NCBI GenBank assembly: GCA_030544685.1
Contig: CP086683.1
Location: 3,100,001 to 3,164,000 of the forward strand
From: Pseudomonas sp. B21_DOA
GTDB lineage: Bacteria; Pseudomonadota; Gammaproteobacteria; Pseudomonadales; Pseudomonadaceae
Direction of reading: 5' to 3'
Length of the DNA: 64,000 nucleotides
Of this stretch, positions 55,807 through 64,000 are shown in pieces. Both the position numbers and the translations under genes were made by a program. A model generated the notes under the pieces. The model was not told where the DNA came from and searched no databases. It worked only from the letters and a program-made list of their open reading frames with translations. Positions within the stretch are counted from its first letter, which is position 1. Every line of letters begins with the position of its first letter.

Positions 55807-57003
55807 CCTGTGGGAGCGAGCTTGCTCGCGAAAGCGGTGTATCAGGCAATGTGGATGTGGCTGACCTGACGCCTTCGTGAGCAAGCCCACTCCCACATTG
55901 TTTTGTGATGGTCAGCCAATTGAATGCACGCCGCAGATCCCTGTGGGAGCGGGCTTGCTCGCGAAAGCGGTATGCCAGTTAGTGTGGATGTGACTGACCT
56001 GACGCCTTCGCGAGCAAGCTCACTCCCACATTGTTTTGTGATGGTCAGCCAATTGAATGCACGCCGCAGATCCCTATGGGAGCGGGCTTGCTCGCGAAAG
56101 CGGTATGCCGGTCAACATAGATGTGACTGACCTGACGCCTTCGTGAGCAAGCCCACTCCCACACTGTTTTGTGATGGTCTGCAAATGGGATGCGCGCCGC
56201 CAATCCCTGTGGGAGCGAGCTTGCTCGCGAAAGCGCTTTGCCAGTCAACATTGATGTGACTGACCTGACGCCTTCGCGAGCAAGCCCACTCCCACATTGT
56301 TTTGTGATGGTCTGCAAATGGGATGCGCGCCGCCAATCCCTGTGGGAGCGGGCTTGCTCGCGAAAGCGGTATGCCAGTCAACATAGATGTGACTGACCTG
56401 ACGCCTTCGTGAGCAAGCCCACTCCCACATTGTTTTGTGATGGTCAGCCAATTGAATGCACGCCGCAGATCCCTGTGGGAGCGAGCTTGCTCGCGAAAGC
56501 GGTATGCCGGTCAACATAGATGTGACTGACCTGACGCCTTCGTGAGCAAGCCCACTCCCACATTGTTTTGTGATGGTCTGCAAATGGGATGCGCGCCGCC
56601 AATCCCTGTGGGAGCGGGCTTGCTCGCGAAAGCGGTATGCCGGTCAACATAGATGTGACTGACCTGACGCCTTCGTGAGCAAGCCCACTCCCACATTGTT
56701 TTGTGATGGTCTGCAAATGGGATGCGCGCCGCCAATCCCTGTGGGAGCGGGCTTGCTCGCGAAAGCGGTATGCCGGTCAACATAGATGTGACTGACCTGA
56801 CGCCTTCGTGAGCAAGCCCACTCCCACATTGTTTTGTGATGGTCAGCCAATTGAATGCACGCCGCAGGTCCCTGTGGGAGCGGGCTTGCTCGCGAAAGCG
56901 GTATGCCAGTCAACATGGATGTAACCGACCTGACGCCTTCGCGAGCAAGCCCACTCCCACTTTGTTTTGTGGTTGGCAGCAGAGTGTCCGGTGGTCTGAA
57001 ACG
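55807..57003. repeat. Nine tandem 133-bp REP-pair units
   Basis: Units start at 55807, 55940, 56073, 56206, 56339, 56472, 56605, 56738 and 56871, an exact 133-bp period. Each has a forward REP arm (CTGTGGGAGCGGGCTTGCTC then GCGAAAGCGG), a middle with GATGTGACTGACCTGACGCC, an inverted arm (TTCGTGAGCAAGCCCACTCC then CAC) and a linker. Two linker types alternate irregularly: AGCCAATTGAATGCACGCCG and TGCAAATGGGATGCGCGCCG. The minus strand shows recurring 90-112 codon open frames, but 133 is not a multiple of three and they are repeats of the same peptide in shifting frames. No gene is supported. Confidence 0.97.
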
Positions 57004-57081
57004 CAACTAAGCACACCCATCCAATTTCTTCCGCCCCGGCATTGGCATGATTCCCGTCAATGACATTCAAAGGGTCGGGTC

Positions 57082-57495
57082 ATGATTGCTACGAGGGATG
57101 AACAGGCGCGCGACATCGGGTTGCTGTTCCTGCGGGTCAGCGGTGGGTTGTTTCTGTTGTGGGTGCATGGCTTGCCCAAGTTGCTCGACTTCACGGCGCA
57201 ACTGCAACTGATCGAAGACCCGTTCCACCTCGGCGCCCACCTGACTCTGAGCCTGGCGATCTTCGCCGAAGTTCTCTGCCCGCTACTGATCGTCGCCGGT
57301 GTGCTGGCGCGATTGGCCTGCTTGCCTATTCTCTTTGTGCTGCTGGTGGCGTTGCTGGTCGTGCATCCGCAATGGAGTGTGGCCGAAGGGCAGTTCGGCT
57401 GGTTGCTGTTGATTCTTTTCACCACTGTCTTGATCGCCGGGCCGGGACGGCTGGCGGTTCCTGTTCGTTTGCCCGGAGTGCTGCGTTATGCCTGA
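57082..57495 (+). CDS. DoxX-family membrane protein
   Basis: This 137-residue protein has four hydrophobic segments and the DoxX motif RVSGGLFLLWVHGLPKLLDF. Related proteins occur beside oxidoreductases and may have thiosulfate:quinone reductase-like or redox roles. ATG 57082 follows GGGTCGGGTC. It overlaps the next gene by eight bases and should be co-transcribed with it. Confidence 0.87.
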   Translation: MIATRDEQARDIGLLFLRVSGGLFLLWVHGLPKLLDFTAQLQLIEDPFHLGAHLTLSLAIFAEVLCPLLIVAGVLARLACLPILFVLLVALLVVHPQWSVAEGQFGWLLLILFTTVLIAGPGRLAVPVRLPGVLRYA

Positions 57496-58113
57496 AGTCC
57501 TTAATCAACAAGCACCGGGGGCCGATGAGACCGTCACGTTGATCATCAAACACTCGGTCAAGGCCGGTTTCGAATCGGCGTATGAAGCGTGGCTGCGCAA
57601 CATCGTGCGCGTCGCCGGCCAGCGCGCAGGGCATTTGGGTGTGGATGTGGTACGCGGCAAGCGCGGAAGTCTGGATTTCTACACGTGCGTATTGCGCTTC
57701 AGCTCCACCGAAGCGATGCAGGGCTGGCTGGAATCCTCCGAGCGTCAGGCGCTGGTGGCTGAAGCCGCGCCGATGCTGGCTGACGGTGATCAGACCGAAG
57801 TCGCCCCGGTCAACGAATTCTGGTTCTCGCCCTGGGCGATGCCGCTTCGCCGCCGCCGCGTTGGAAGCAGGCGGTGGTCTCGCTGCTGGTGATTCTGCCG
57901 CACACCTTGCTGGTGCCGCTGATCTGGGGCCCTTTGCTGGCGCTGCATCCTTTGCTTTCCAACTACGTGGTCGCCACGTTCCTGATCACCCTGACCATCG
58001 TCCTTTCGGTGGTCTACGTGGTGATGCCGCCGGTCACCCGTTTGTTCACCCCGTGGCTGGAAGCCAGCCAGGCCCACGAACACCTCGATTCCCAAGAAAC
58101 CTCGCCGCGTTGA
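57488..58113 (+). CDS. Antibiotic-biosynthesis-monooxygenase-domain protein with membrane segments, one-base deletion in this sequence
   Basis: The N-terminal ABM domain (VTLIIKHSVKAGFESAYEAW, GHLGVDVVRGKRG) is followed, in another frame, by two hydrophobic segments (VVSLLVILPHTLLVPLIW, NYVVATFLITLTIVLSVVYV). One base missing at about 57837 separates them; correction joins EFWFSPWADAASPPP to WKQAVVSLL and gives about 208 residues. ABM-domain proteins include quinol monooxygenases and heme-related enzymes. The role is unknown. It overlaps the DoxX gene by eight bases. Confidence 0.82.
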
Positions 58114-58153
58114 GCGGGGTTTGCTTCTTTTCACTTTTGCTTGAGGAACTGCG

Positions 58154-59992
58154 ATGAGCGCCGATCTGATTTTATTCAATGGCCAATTTCATACCGTAGA
58201 CCGGGAAAAACCACTGGCCAGCGCCGTGGCGATCAAGGACGGCCGCTTCGTCGCCGTTGGCAACGACGCCGAGGCCATGGCCCTCAAAGGCAGCGCCACG
58301 CAAGTGGTCGACATGAAGGGCCGTTGCGTCATTCCTGGTCTCAATGACTCGCACTTGCACCTGATTCGCGGCGGTTTGAACTACAACCTCGAACTGCGCT
58401 GGGAAGGCGTGCCGTCGCTCGCCGACGCGCTGCGCATGCTCAAGGATCAGGCCGATCGCACGCCAACCCCGCAATGGGTGCGCGTGGTCGGTGGCTGGAA
58501 CGAATTCCAGTTCGCCGAAAAGCGCATGCCGACCCTGGAAGAAATCAACCAGGCCGCGCCGGACACCCCGGTGTTCATCCTGCACCTGTATGACCGCGCC
58601 TTGCTCAACCGCGCCGCTCTGCGTGTGGCCGGCTACACCCGCGACACGCCGAACCCACCAGGTGGCGAGATCGTGCGCGACAGCAATGGCAACCCGACCG
58701 GCATGCTGGTCGCTCGGCCGAACGCGATGATTCTCTACTCGACTCTGGCCAAGGGGCCGAAGCTGCCGCTGGAATATCAGGTCAACTCTACTCGTCAGTT
58801 CATGCGCGAACTCAATCGCCTCGGCCTGACCAGTGCGATCGACGCCGGCGGTGGTTTCCAGAATTATCCGGACGATTACCAAGTGATCGAACAATTGGCC
58901 AAAGACGACCAGTTGACCGTGCGCATCGCCTACAACCTGTTCACCCAGAAGCCGAAAGAAGAGCTGACCGATTTCCAGAACTGGACCGGCAGCGTCAAGT
59001 TGCATCAGGGCGATGACTTCCTGCGCCACAACGGCGCCGGCGAAATGCTGGTGTTCTCCGCCGCCGACTTCGAAGACTTCCTCGAACCGCGTCCGGACCT
59101 GCCGCAGACCATGGAACAGGAACTGGAGCCGGTGGTGCGCCACCTGGTCGAGCAGCGCTGGCCGTTCCGTCTGCACGCCACGTACAACGAATCAATCAGC
59201 CGCATGCTCGACGTGTTCGAGAAGGTCAACCGCGACATTCCATTCAACGGTCTGCCGTGGTTCTTCGACCACGCTGAAACCATCACCCCGCAAAACATCG
59301 AACGTGTGAAAGCGCTGGGCGGCGGCATTGCGATTCAGGATCGCATGGCGTTCCAGGGCGAATACTTCGTCGATCGCTACGGCAAACAAGCCGCCGAAGC
59401 CACGCCACCGATCAAGCGCATGCTCGCCGAAGGTGTGCCGGTTGGTGCAGGCACCGACGCCACGCGCGTGTCCAGTTACAACCCGTGGACCTCGCTGTAC
59501 TGGATGGTCAGCGGCCGCACCGTTGGCGGTCTGGCCCTGTACGAAGAAGGTCTGCCACGCAGCACCGCGCTGGAACTGTTCACCCACGGCAGCGCCTGGT
59601 TCTCCTCGGAGCAGGGCAAGAAGGGTCAGATTCGCGTTGGTCAACTGGCAGACCTCGCGGCACTGAGCGCGGACTTCTTCAGCGTTGAAGAAGAAGCGAT
59701 CAAGTGGATCGAGTCGGTGATGACCGTGGTCGGCGGCAAGATCGTCTACGCCGCCGGCGATTTCGAAGACCTCGGCCCGCGTTCGATTCCGGTGCTGCCG
59801 GACTGGTCGCCCGTGGTCAAGGTGCCGGGCCACTGGCGCCCGAACTCGCCGTTGCAGGCGCAGGTTCACCAGTGCAGCGGGCCTTGCGCCGTGCACACCC
59901 ACAGCCATGAAAAAGCGCGTATGTCGAATGCGCCGGTCAGCGATTTCGCCGGTTTCTGGGGCGCGTTCGGCTGTTCCTGCTTCGCGTTCTGA
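58154..59992 (+). CDS. YtcJ-like metal-dependent amidohydrolase
   Basis: This 612-residue amidohydrolase of the composite-domain type has the metal-site motif PGLNDSHLHLIRGG, a mid-domain FRLHATYNES and FFDHAETIT, and a late GTDATR with the catalytic aspartate. Members act on N-substituted amides and related compounds. The C-terminus is unusually rich in Cys and His (QCSGPCAVHTHSHEKARM, GCSCFAF), which may add a metal site. ATG 58154 follows TTGAGGAACTGCG. It is probably co-transcribed with the YcaC-like gene. Confidence 0.87.
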   Translation: MSADLILFNGQFHTVDREKPLASAVAIKDGRFVAVGNDAEAMALKGSATQVVDMKGRCVIPGLNDSHLHLIRGGLNYNLELRWEGVPSLADALRMLKDQADRTPTPQWVRVVGGWNEFQFAEKRMPTLEEINQAAPDTPVFILHLYDRALLNRAALRVAGYTRDTPNPPGGEIVRDSNGNPTGMLVARPNAMILYSTLAKGPKLPLEYQVNSTRQFMRELNRLGLTSAIDAGGGFQNYPDDYQVIEQLAKDDQLTVRIAYNLFTQKPKEELTDFQNWTGSVKLHQGDDFLRHNGAGEMLVFSAADFEDFLEPRPDLPQTMEQELEPVVRHLVEQRWPFRLHATYNESISRMLDVFEKVNRDIPFNGLPWFFDHAETITPQNIERVKALGGGIAIQDRMAFQGEYFVDRYGKQAAEATPPIKRMLAEGVPVGAGTDATRVSSYNPWTSLYWMVSGRTVGGLALYEEGLPRSTALELFTHGSAWFSSEQGKKGQIRVGQLADLAALSADFFSVEEEAIKWIESVMTVVGGKIVYAAGDFEDLGPRSIPVLPDWSPVVKVPGHWRPNSPLQAQVHQCSGPCAVHTHSHEKARMSNAPVSDFAGFWGAFGCSCFAF

Positions 59993-60060
59993 GTTTGAAA
60001 AAAGCGTCGGTCATCAGGGCCGGCGCTTCCCGCAACAACCATCCATCCAGGAGTTTTGCC

Positions 60061-60684
60061 ATGAGCGTTCCTTACAAGCGTCTGAACAAAGATGATGCCG
60101 TCGTCCTGCTGGTCGACCACCAGACCGGTCTGATCTCGCTGGTGCAGGATTTCTCGCCGAACGAGTTCAAGAACAACGTGCTGGCACTGGGCGACATCGC
60201 CAAGTTCTTCAAGCTGCCGACCATTCTGACCACCAGCTTCGACGCAGGTCCCAACGGCCCGATTGTGCCTGAGCTGCTCGAGCAATTCCCTGACGCGCCG
60301 TTCATTCAGCGTCCAGGCCAGATCAACGCCTGGGACAACGAAGACTTCGTCAAAGCGATCAAGGCCACCGGCCGCAAGCAACTGATCATCGCCGGTGTAG
60401 TGACCGACGTTTGCGTAGCTTTCCCGACCCTGTCGGCGATTGCTGAAGGCTTCGAAGTGTTCGTCGTGACTGACTCGTCGGGTACCTTCAACACCACCGT
60501 GCAACAAGCGGCGTGGGCGCGTATGTCCGCCGCCGGTGCACACCTGATGAACTGGTTCGCTGTGGCCTGCGAGCTGCAAGGCGACTGGCGCAACGACATG
60601 GAAGGGCTGGCGCATCTGCTGTCCGAGCGTCTGCCTAACTATCGCAACCTGATCAACAGCTACACCAAGTTCACCGCCAAGTAA
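60061..60684 (+). CDS. Isochorismatase-like hydrolase (YcaC family)
   Basis: This 207-residue cysteine hydrolase has the aspartate motif LLVDHQTGLI, a lysine in FVKAIKATGRK and the nucleophile cysteine in GVVTDVCVAFPTLSA. YcaC-like proteins form octamers and the substrate is not known. ATG 60061 follows CAGGAGTTTTGCC. It follows the amidohydrolase by 68 nt, so the pair may degrade an amide in sequence. This is inference from context. Confidence 0.88.
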   Translation: MSVPYKRLNKDDAVVLLVDHQTGLISLVQDFSPNEFKNNVLALGDIAKFFKLPTILTTSFDAGPNGPIVPELLEQFPDAPFIQRPGQINAWDNEDFVKAIKATGRKQLIIAGVVTDVCVAFPTLSAIAEGFEVFVVTDSSGTFNTTVQQAAWARMSAAGAHLMNWFAVACELQGDWRNDMEGLAHLLSERLPNYRNLINSYTKFTAK

Positions 60685-60692
60685 GAAAATCG

Positions 60693-60767
60693 AAAGATCG
60701 CAGCCTTCGGCAGCTCCTGCATGGGAACGCATTTTCCCTGTAGGAGCCGCCGAAGGCTGCGATCTTT
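60693..60767. repeat. Second-family REP pair
   Basis: AAAGATCGCAGCCTTCGGCA and TGTAGGAGCCGCCGAAGGCT (continuing GCGATCTTT) form an inverted repeat of about 26-bp arms between convergent genes. It could also act as a terminator. Confidence 0.85.
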
Positions 60768-60771
60768 GCTG

Positions 60772-62199
60772 TTAGCGTTTTTGCAACCAACCCAAAAAAC
60801 CACCTTTTTTCACCGCCACCGGTTTGGCCATCAACGCGAGGCGACTGTTCTGCTGACGCACCGCCTGCAACTTGTTCAAGGCCCGGCCGACTTCGCTGCG
60901 CTTGTCCATGCACTCACGGGTCAACTGCTTGTCGAGACGATAGATGATGCTCGACGTCAACGCCGTGAACGTCGCCTGCGACGGCGTATCGGCAAGAATG
61001 CTCTGCTCACCCATGACTTCGCTCGGCCCCATGCGTCCGGCCTCGGTCTGTCCGCTGCCGTCCGGCACCGTCGCGCTGACCACGCCCGTGGCAATCACGA
61101 ACAGACTGTCCGGCACCTCGTCCAGATCCAGCACCACCTGACCCGCCGTGTACTGCTGCGCGACCATCGACTCAGCGAGGCGATCACGTTCCTCACTGCT
61201 CAGCGAGCGGAAAATTTTCACTTCATCCAGCAATGCACGAGCACGGCTCGACGGTTCGATCACGCCGTCGGGATGCCGGGAAATGCCCGCCGCTTCGAGA
61301 TGGCGATGGGCGAGGTCGAACAGTTGATTGCGCACTTCGCTCTTCTTGCCCAGCTCGGCGATGAACCCGCTGGCAACGTACTCCGACATGGTTTCGCCAG
61401 CCTCTTTGAGCACGGCTTTCGGCGCCGGGCTGAGCAACAACGAGCTGCTGCCCTGCAAGGTGCGATCAAGGGCATCGAGTACCCGCCGCGGACGAATGTG
61501 ATTAGGCACCTGGATGCTGATCGATACGCCGTGCATGTTGCTCGGCCGGCTGAGGTTGACGATCTTCGCCTTGGCCGCCACCGAGTTCGGCACCACGGCC
61601 ATGGTGCCGGCGCTGGTCAGCAGGTGCGTGGCGCGCCAGTCGATATCGAACACCTTGCCTTCGACGCCGTCGATCATCACCAGATCGTCCACCTGATACG
61701 GCTTGGTGGTGTTGAGGACGATGCCGGAAAACACGTCGGCGAGAGTGCTTTGCAGCGCCAGACCGACCACGATAGCGACCACCCCGGAGGTGGCCAGCAG
61801 GCCTTTGACCGGCAGCTCAAGCACGTAACCGGCCGCCGCGACAATCGCGACCAGAAACACCAGCGCGCCGATGACATCCTGCAACAGGCGACCGCTGTGA
61901 CCGATGCGGCGCATCAGCGCCAGGCCGATCACTTCGGTCAGCACTCTTGCTGCGTACAGCCACCAGAGAATCCCCAGCGCCGTCGCCCCCAGTTGTGCCA
62001 CGCGATCATCGGCGAACAGCGGCGCCTGCAACGGGCTGACACCGGCGTTGATCACCAGCGCGCTGAACGCCAGAAACAACGCCAGACGTACGCCGACTCG
62101 CGGTGCGCGATGGGTGAAGGGCGAGAAATGCCAGAGTGCGGCGTCGAGCAGCAACAGCACAGCGCTCCAGGACAGCAGGTGGGCGTAGAAAAGACTCAT
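60772..62199 (-). CDS. MscS-family mechanosensitive channel with a cyclic-nucleotide-binding domain
   Basis: This 475-residue protein has five N-terminal hydrophobic segments, the MscS pore and beta domain (GLLATSGVVAIVVGLALQST, LADVFSGIVLNTTKPYQVDD) and a C-terminal cNMP-binding domain (LDLDEVPDSLFVIATGVVSA, MGEQSILADTPSQATFTAL). ATG 62199 is the first start. The fusion is consistent with a channel gated or modulated by a cyclic nucleotide. The ligand is not evident from sequence. Confidence 0.9.
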   Translation of the reverse strand: MSLFYAHLLSWSAVLLLLDAALWHFSPFTHRAPRVGVRLALFLAFSALVINAGVSPLQAPLFADDRVAQLGATALGILWWLYAARVLTEVIGLALMRRIGHSGRLLQDVIGALVFLVAIVAAAGYVLELPVKGLLATSGVVAIVVGLALQSTLADVFSGIVLNTTKPYQVDDLVMIDGVEGKVFDIDWRATHLLTSAGTMAVVPNSVAAKAKIVNLSRPSNMHGVSISIQVPNHIRPRRVLDALDRTLQGSSSLLLSPAPKAVLKEAGETMSEYVASGFIAELGKKSEVRNQLFDLAHRHLEAAGISRHPDGVIEPSSRARALLDEVKIFRSLSSEERDRLAESMVAQQYTAGQVVLDLDEVPDSLFVIATGVVSATVPDGSGQTEAGRMGPSEVMGEQSILADTPSQATFTALTSSIIYRLDKQLTRECMDKRSEVGRALNKLQAVRQQNSRLALMAKPVAVKKGGFLGWLQKR

Positions 62200-62227
62200 G
62201 ACCGGTACTCCGCGACGCTGGTGAGAA

Positions 62228-62303
62228 AAAGATCGCAGCCTGCGGCGGCTCCTACAGGGAATCGTATTCCAGGGTAGGCGCTGCCGCAGACTGCGATCTT
62301 TTG
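62228..62303. repeat. Second-family REP pair, second copy
   Basis: AAAGATCGCAGCCTGCGGCG and GGCGCTGCCGCAGACTGCGA (continuing TCTTTT) form an inverted repeat upstream of the channel gene and at the end of the esterase gene. Confidence 0.8.
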
Positions 62304-62305
62304 CT

Positions 62306-63328
62306 TTATGGATTCAGATGAGTCTTCAGCTCGGCTGCCGCTTGACGCACCGCGGCCTTCACTTCTGGAATCTGGCTCAGCGGATTGAGCAGGCCGAAGT
62401 CATGAATCATCCCGTTGTAGCGCACCGAGGTCACCGGCACGCCGGCCGCATCCAGATGCCGCGCATAGCCTTCGCCTTCGTCACGCAGCACGTCGAACTC
62501 GGCGGTCTGCACCAGCGCAGCGGGCAGGCCCTTGAGCTGTTCGGCGCTGGCGTTGAGCGGCGAGGCATGGATCTGCGCACGCTCGGCCGGGTTGGTGGTG
62601 TAGTTGTCCCAGAACCACTGCATCATGCCTTTGGTGAGGAAGTGGCCCTCGGCAAATTGCTGGTACGACCCGTCGTCGAACTGTGCATTGGTCACCGGCC
62701 ACATCAACAGCTGGAAGCGCAGCGCCGGGGCTTTCTGTTCCTTGGCCATCAACGCCACGACCGCCGCCATGTTGCCGCCGACGCTGTTGCCGGCCACCGC
62801 CAGACGCTTGCCATCGACACCGATGTCCTTGCCGTGCTCGGCCACCCATTTCGTCGCGGCGTACGCCTGGTTGATCGCGGTCGGGTACTGCGCTTCCGGC
62901 GATGGCGTGTAATCGACGTACACCGCAACAGCGCCAGAGCCGACCACCAGATCACGGATCAGGCGCTGATGCGTCGGGAAATCACCCAGCACCCAGCCGC
63001 CACCGTGGAAGAACATGAAAACCGGCAACTCGCCTTTGACGTTGGCCGGGCGCACCACTTTCAGGTTGAGGGTCTGGCCATCGACCTTGATCGCCTTGTC
63101 GCTGACTTCCACACCGGACAGATCAACCTTAACCGAGGCCTGCGCACCGGTCAGCACCGCACGGGCGTCTTTCGGGCTCAGTTGCTCCAGCGGACGACCG
63201 CCGCCAGCGGCGAGGGCGTCGAGGAATGCTTGAGTGTTGTGTTCGACGCCAGTGTTGCCAGCGGCAAAAGCGCTGCTGACGGAGAGGGCGAGGAGCGACG
63301 CGGCGAGGGTTTTCTTTACGATGTTCAT
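62306..63328 (-). CDS. Exported alpha/beta hydrolase (esterase), hormone-sensitive-lipase-like
   Basis: This 340-residue precursor has signal peptide MNIVKKTLAASLLALSVSSA ending FAAG. The oxyanion motif HGGGW and the nucleophile region AGNSVGGN mark the HSL-like esterase family, with a late Asp in EFDVLRDEG and His in MIHDFG. I start at ATG 63328; the open frame extends 73 codons upstream across the divergent LysR gene start. The substrate is unknown. It is divergent from the LysR gene, which may control it. Confidence 0.88.
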   Translation of the reverse strand: MNIVKKTLAASLLALSVSSAFAAGNTGVEHNTQAFLDALAAGGGRPLEQLSPKDARAVLTGAQASVKVDLSGVEVSDKAIKVDGQTLNLKVVRPANVKGELPVFMFFHGGGWVLGDFPTHQRLIRDLVVGSGAVAVYVDYTPSPEAQYPTAINQAYAATKWVAEHGKDIGVDGKRLAVAGNSVGGNMAAVVALMAKEQKAPALRFQLLMWPVTNAQFDDGSYQQFAEGHFLTKGMMQWFWDNYTTNPAERAQIHASPLNASAEQLKGLPAALVQTAEFDVLRDEGEGYARHLDAAGVPVTSVRYNGMIHDFGLLNPLSQIPEVKAAVRQAAAELKTHLNP

Positions 63329-63488
63329 GGTGGAAATCCTTTTGAATGATTTTGATTTTTTTGCCTGAGTTGCGGGCTGCTGTGGCACTGGGTTTGCGGC
63401 CTCAGCAACACCGTGAGCACAGATTAATGGGCTGCTGAAAAGCGAAAAAGCGGCTATAAAGCGTTTAACTGTCCACCAGAGAGTGACA

Positions 63489-64000
63489 ATGAACCCGTTC
63501 GAAGACATGCGTATTTTTTGCCAGGTCATGGACTCCGGCAGCTTCACCGCCGCGGCCGATCAGTTGGGCTTGTCCAAGCAGTTCGTCAGCCGCCGTTTGA
63601 TGCAACTGGAAGAGCGCCTCGGTGTGCGCTTGTTGAATCGCTCGACCCGCCGCCTCGACGTCACGCCCCTGGGGCAGAGTTATTACGAATCGGCGTTACG
63701 TTTGCTTGGAGAAGTGGAGCAGGTCGAGCAGGGCATCGCTGGCGAAACCGCCGAGCCGCGCGGCACGATTCGCCTGAGCGCGCCGCTGTCGTTTGCCGTG
63801 GCGCATCTGGGTTGTCTGCTGCCGTTGTTCCTGCAGCGTTATCGCGAAGTCACCGTCGAGGTCGATTTAAGCGATCGCCCGGTCGACCTGCTCGGCGAGG
63901 GCTACGACCTGGCCCTGCGCATCGGCGTACTGGAGGACTCGACACTGATCGCCCGCCGCATCGCCAGTATCGAGCGGGTCTACTGCGCCAGCCCGGCCTA
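63489..64000 (+). CDS. LysR-family regulator, N-terminal part (runs off the window)
   Basis: From ATG 63489 the sequence reads MNPFEDMRIFCQVMDSGSFT, then a helix-turn-helix (AAADQLGLSKQFVSRRLMQL), and continues into the effector domain (PRGTIRLSAPLSFAVAHLG) to the right edge. At least 170 codons are present and no stop is met. It faces the esterase gene across 160 bp, the typical geometry of a LysR and its target. Confidence 0.9.
   Translation, partial: MNPFEDMRIFCQVMDSGSFTAAADQLGLSKQFVSRRLMQLEERLGVRLLNRSTRRLDVTPLGQSYYESALRLLGEVEQVEQGIAGETAEPRGTIRLSAPLSFAVAHLGCLLPLFLQRYREVTVEVDLSDRPVDLLGEGYDLALRIGVLEDSTLIARRIASIERVYCASPA

Noticed and set aside
55807..57003. Regular repeats suggesting a CRISPR array
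   Set aside because: Each repeat is over 100 bp, palindromic REP pairs, with only two linker sequences; there are no unique 30-40 bp spacers and no cas genes.
56045..57006. Series of 90-120 codon minus-strand open frames sharing peptides such as WEWACSRRRQVSH
   Set aside because: They are the 133-bp REP units read in shifting frames. No ribosome sites or conserved starts exist, and 133 is not a multiple of three.

Overview
The window looks like a piece of chromosome from a Pseudomonas of the P. fluorescens complex. The evidence is the GC-rich coding sequence, the Pseudomonas gene orders (purF-metZ-SDR, and thrS-infC-rpmI-rplT-pheS-pheT-ihfA-merR-tRNA-Pro), an RsmE-type CsrA protein, a periplasmic glutaminase-asparaginase, and the REP palindromes with a GTGGGAGCG...CTCGCGAA core found across this group. 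No prophage, insertion sequence, plasmid gene, rRNA operon or CRISPR array is visible.

Layout. 1-2.3 kb: end of purF, then metZ and an SDR. 2.5-2.9 kb: tRNA-Val(TAC) and two identical tRNA-Asp(GTC) genes. 3.4-8.9 kb: an exported molybdenum hydroxylase operon (Moco subunit, 2Fe-2S subunit, triheme cytochrome c, XdhC-type maturation factor) with no FAD subunit, so electrons probably leave through the cytochrome. 9-10.3 kb: a PauB-like FAD oxidase. 10.4-12.4 kb: tRNA-Val(GAC), a GIY-YIG-like gene, a zinc-ribbon membrane protein and a DUF2214 protein. 12.6-16.6 kb: rsmE, a SPOR lipoprotein, endA, a DUF1654-like gene and ansB. 16.6-23.7 kb: a ribose operon rbsBACRKD ending in an exported nucleoside hydrolase, so nucleoside cleavage and ribose use are coupled. 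24-25.8 kb: small genes including an I78 inhibitor lipoprotein and a cold-shock protein. 26.1-33.4 kb: the translation operon thrS to ihfA plus a MerR regulator. 33.5-34.9 kb: tRNA-Pro(GGG) and four very small genes. 35-39.3 kb: the RNA repair locus rtcR / rtcB-rtcA with a clear sigma-54 promoter. 39.4-47.4 kb: small envelope proteins, a hydrolase, a quinone reductase, an MFS/LysR pair and a pirin. 47.6-55.8 kb: a cluster of regulators (GlxA-like AraC, two paralogous winged-helix ATPases, AraC, LysR) around a metallo-hydrolase. 55.8-57.0 kb: nine tandem 133-bp REP-pair units. 57.1-60.7 kb: DoxX, monooxygenase, amidohydrolase and YcaC-type hydrolase. 60.8-64 kb: an MscS channel with a cyclic-nucleotide domain, an esterase, and the start of a LysR gene.

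Sequence quality matters here. At least thirteen places read as if exactly one base is missing, mostly in short homopolymers, and two of them fall in rplT, whose product is a ribosomal protein. I treat these as probable consensus errors and give merged coordinates for the genes concerned.

The most interesting items are the RtcR-controlled RNA repair locus with its inverted repeat, sigma-54 promoter and 169-nt rtcB-rtcA gap, the nine-unit REP-pair array with two linker types, and REP sequences lying in frame inside a large regulator gene.
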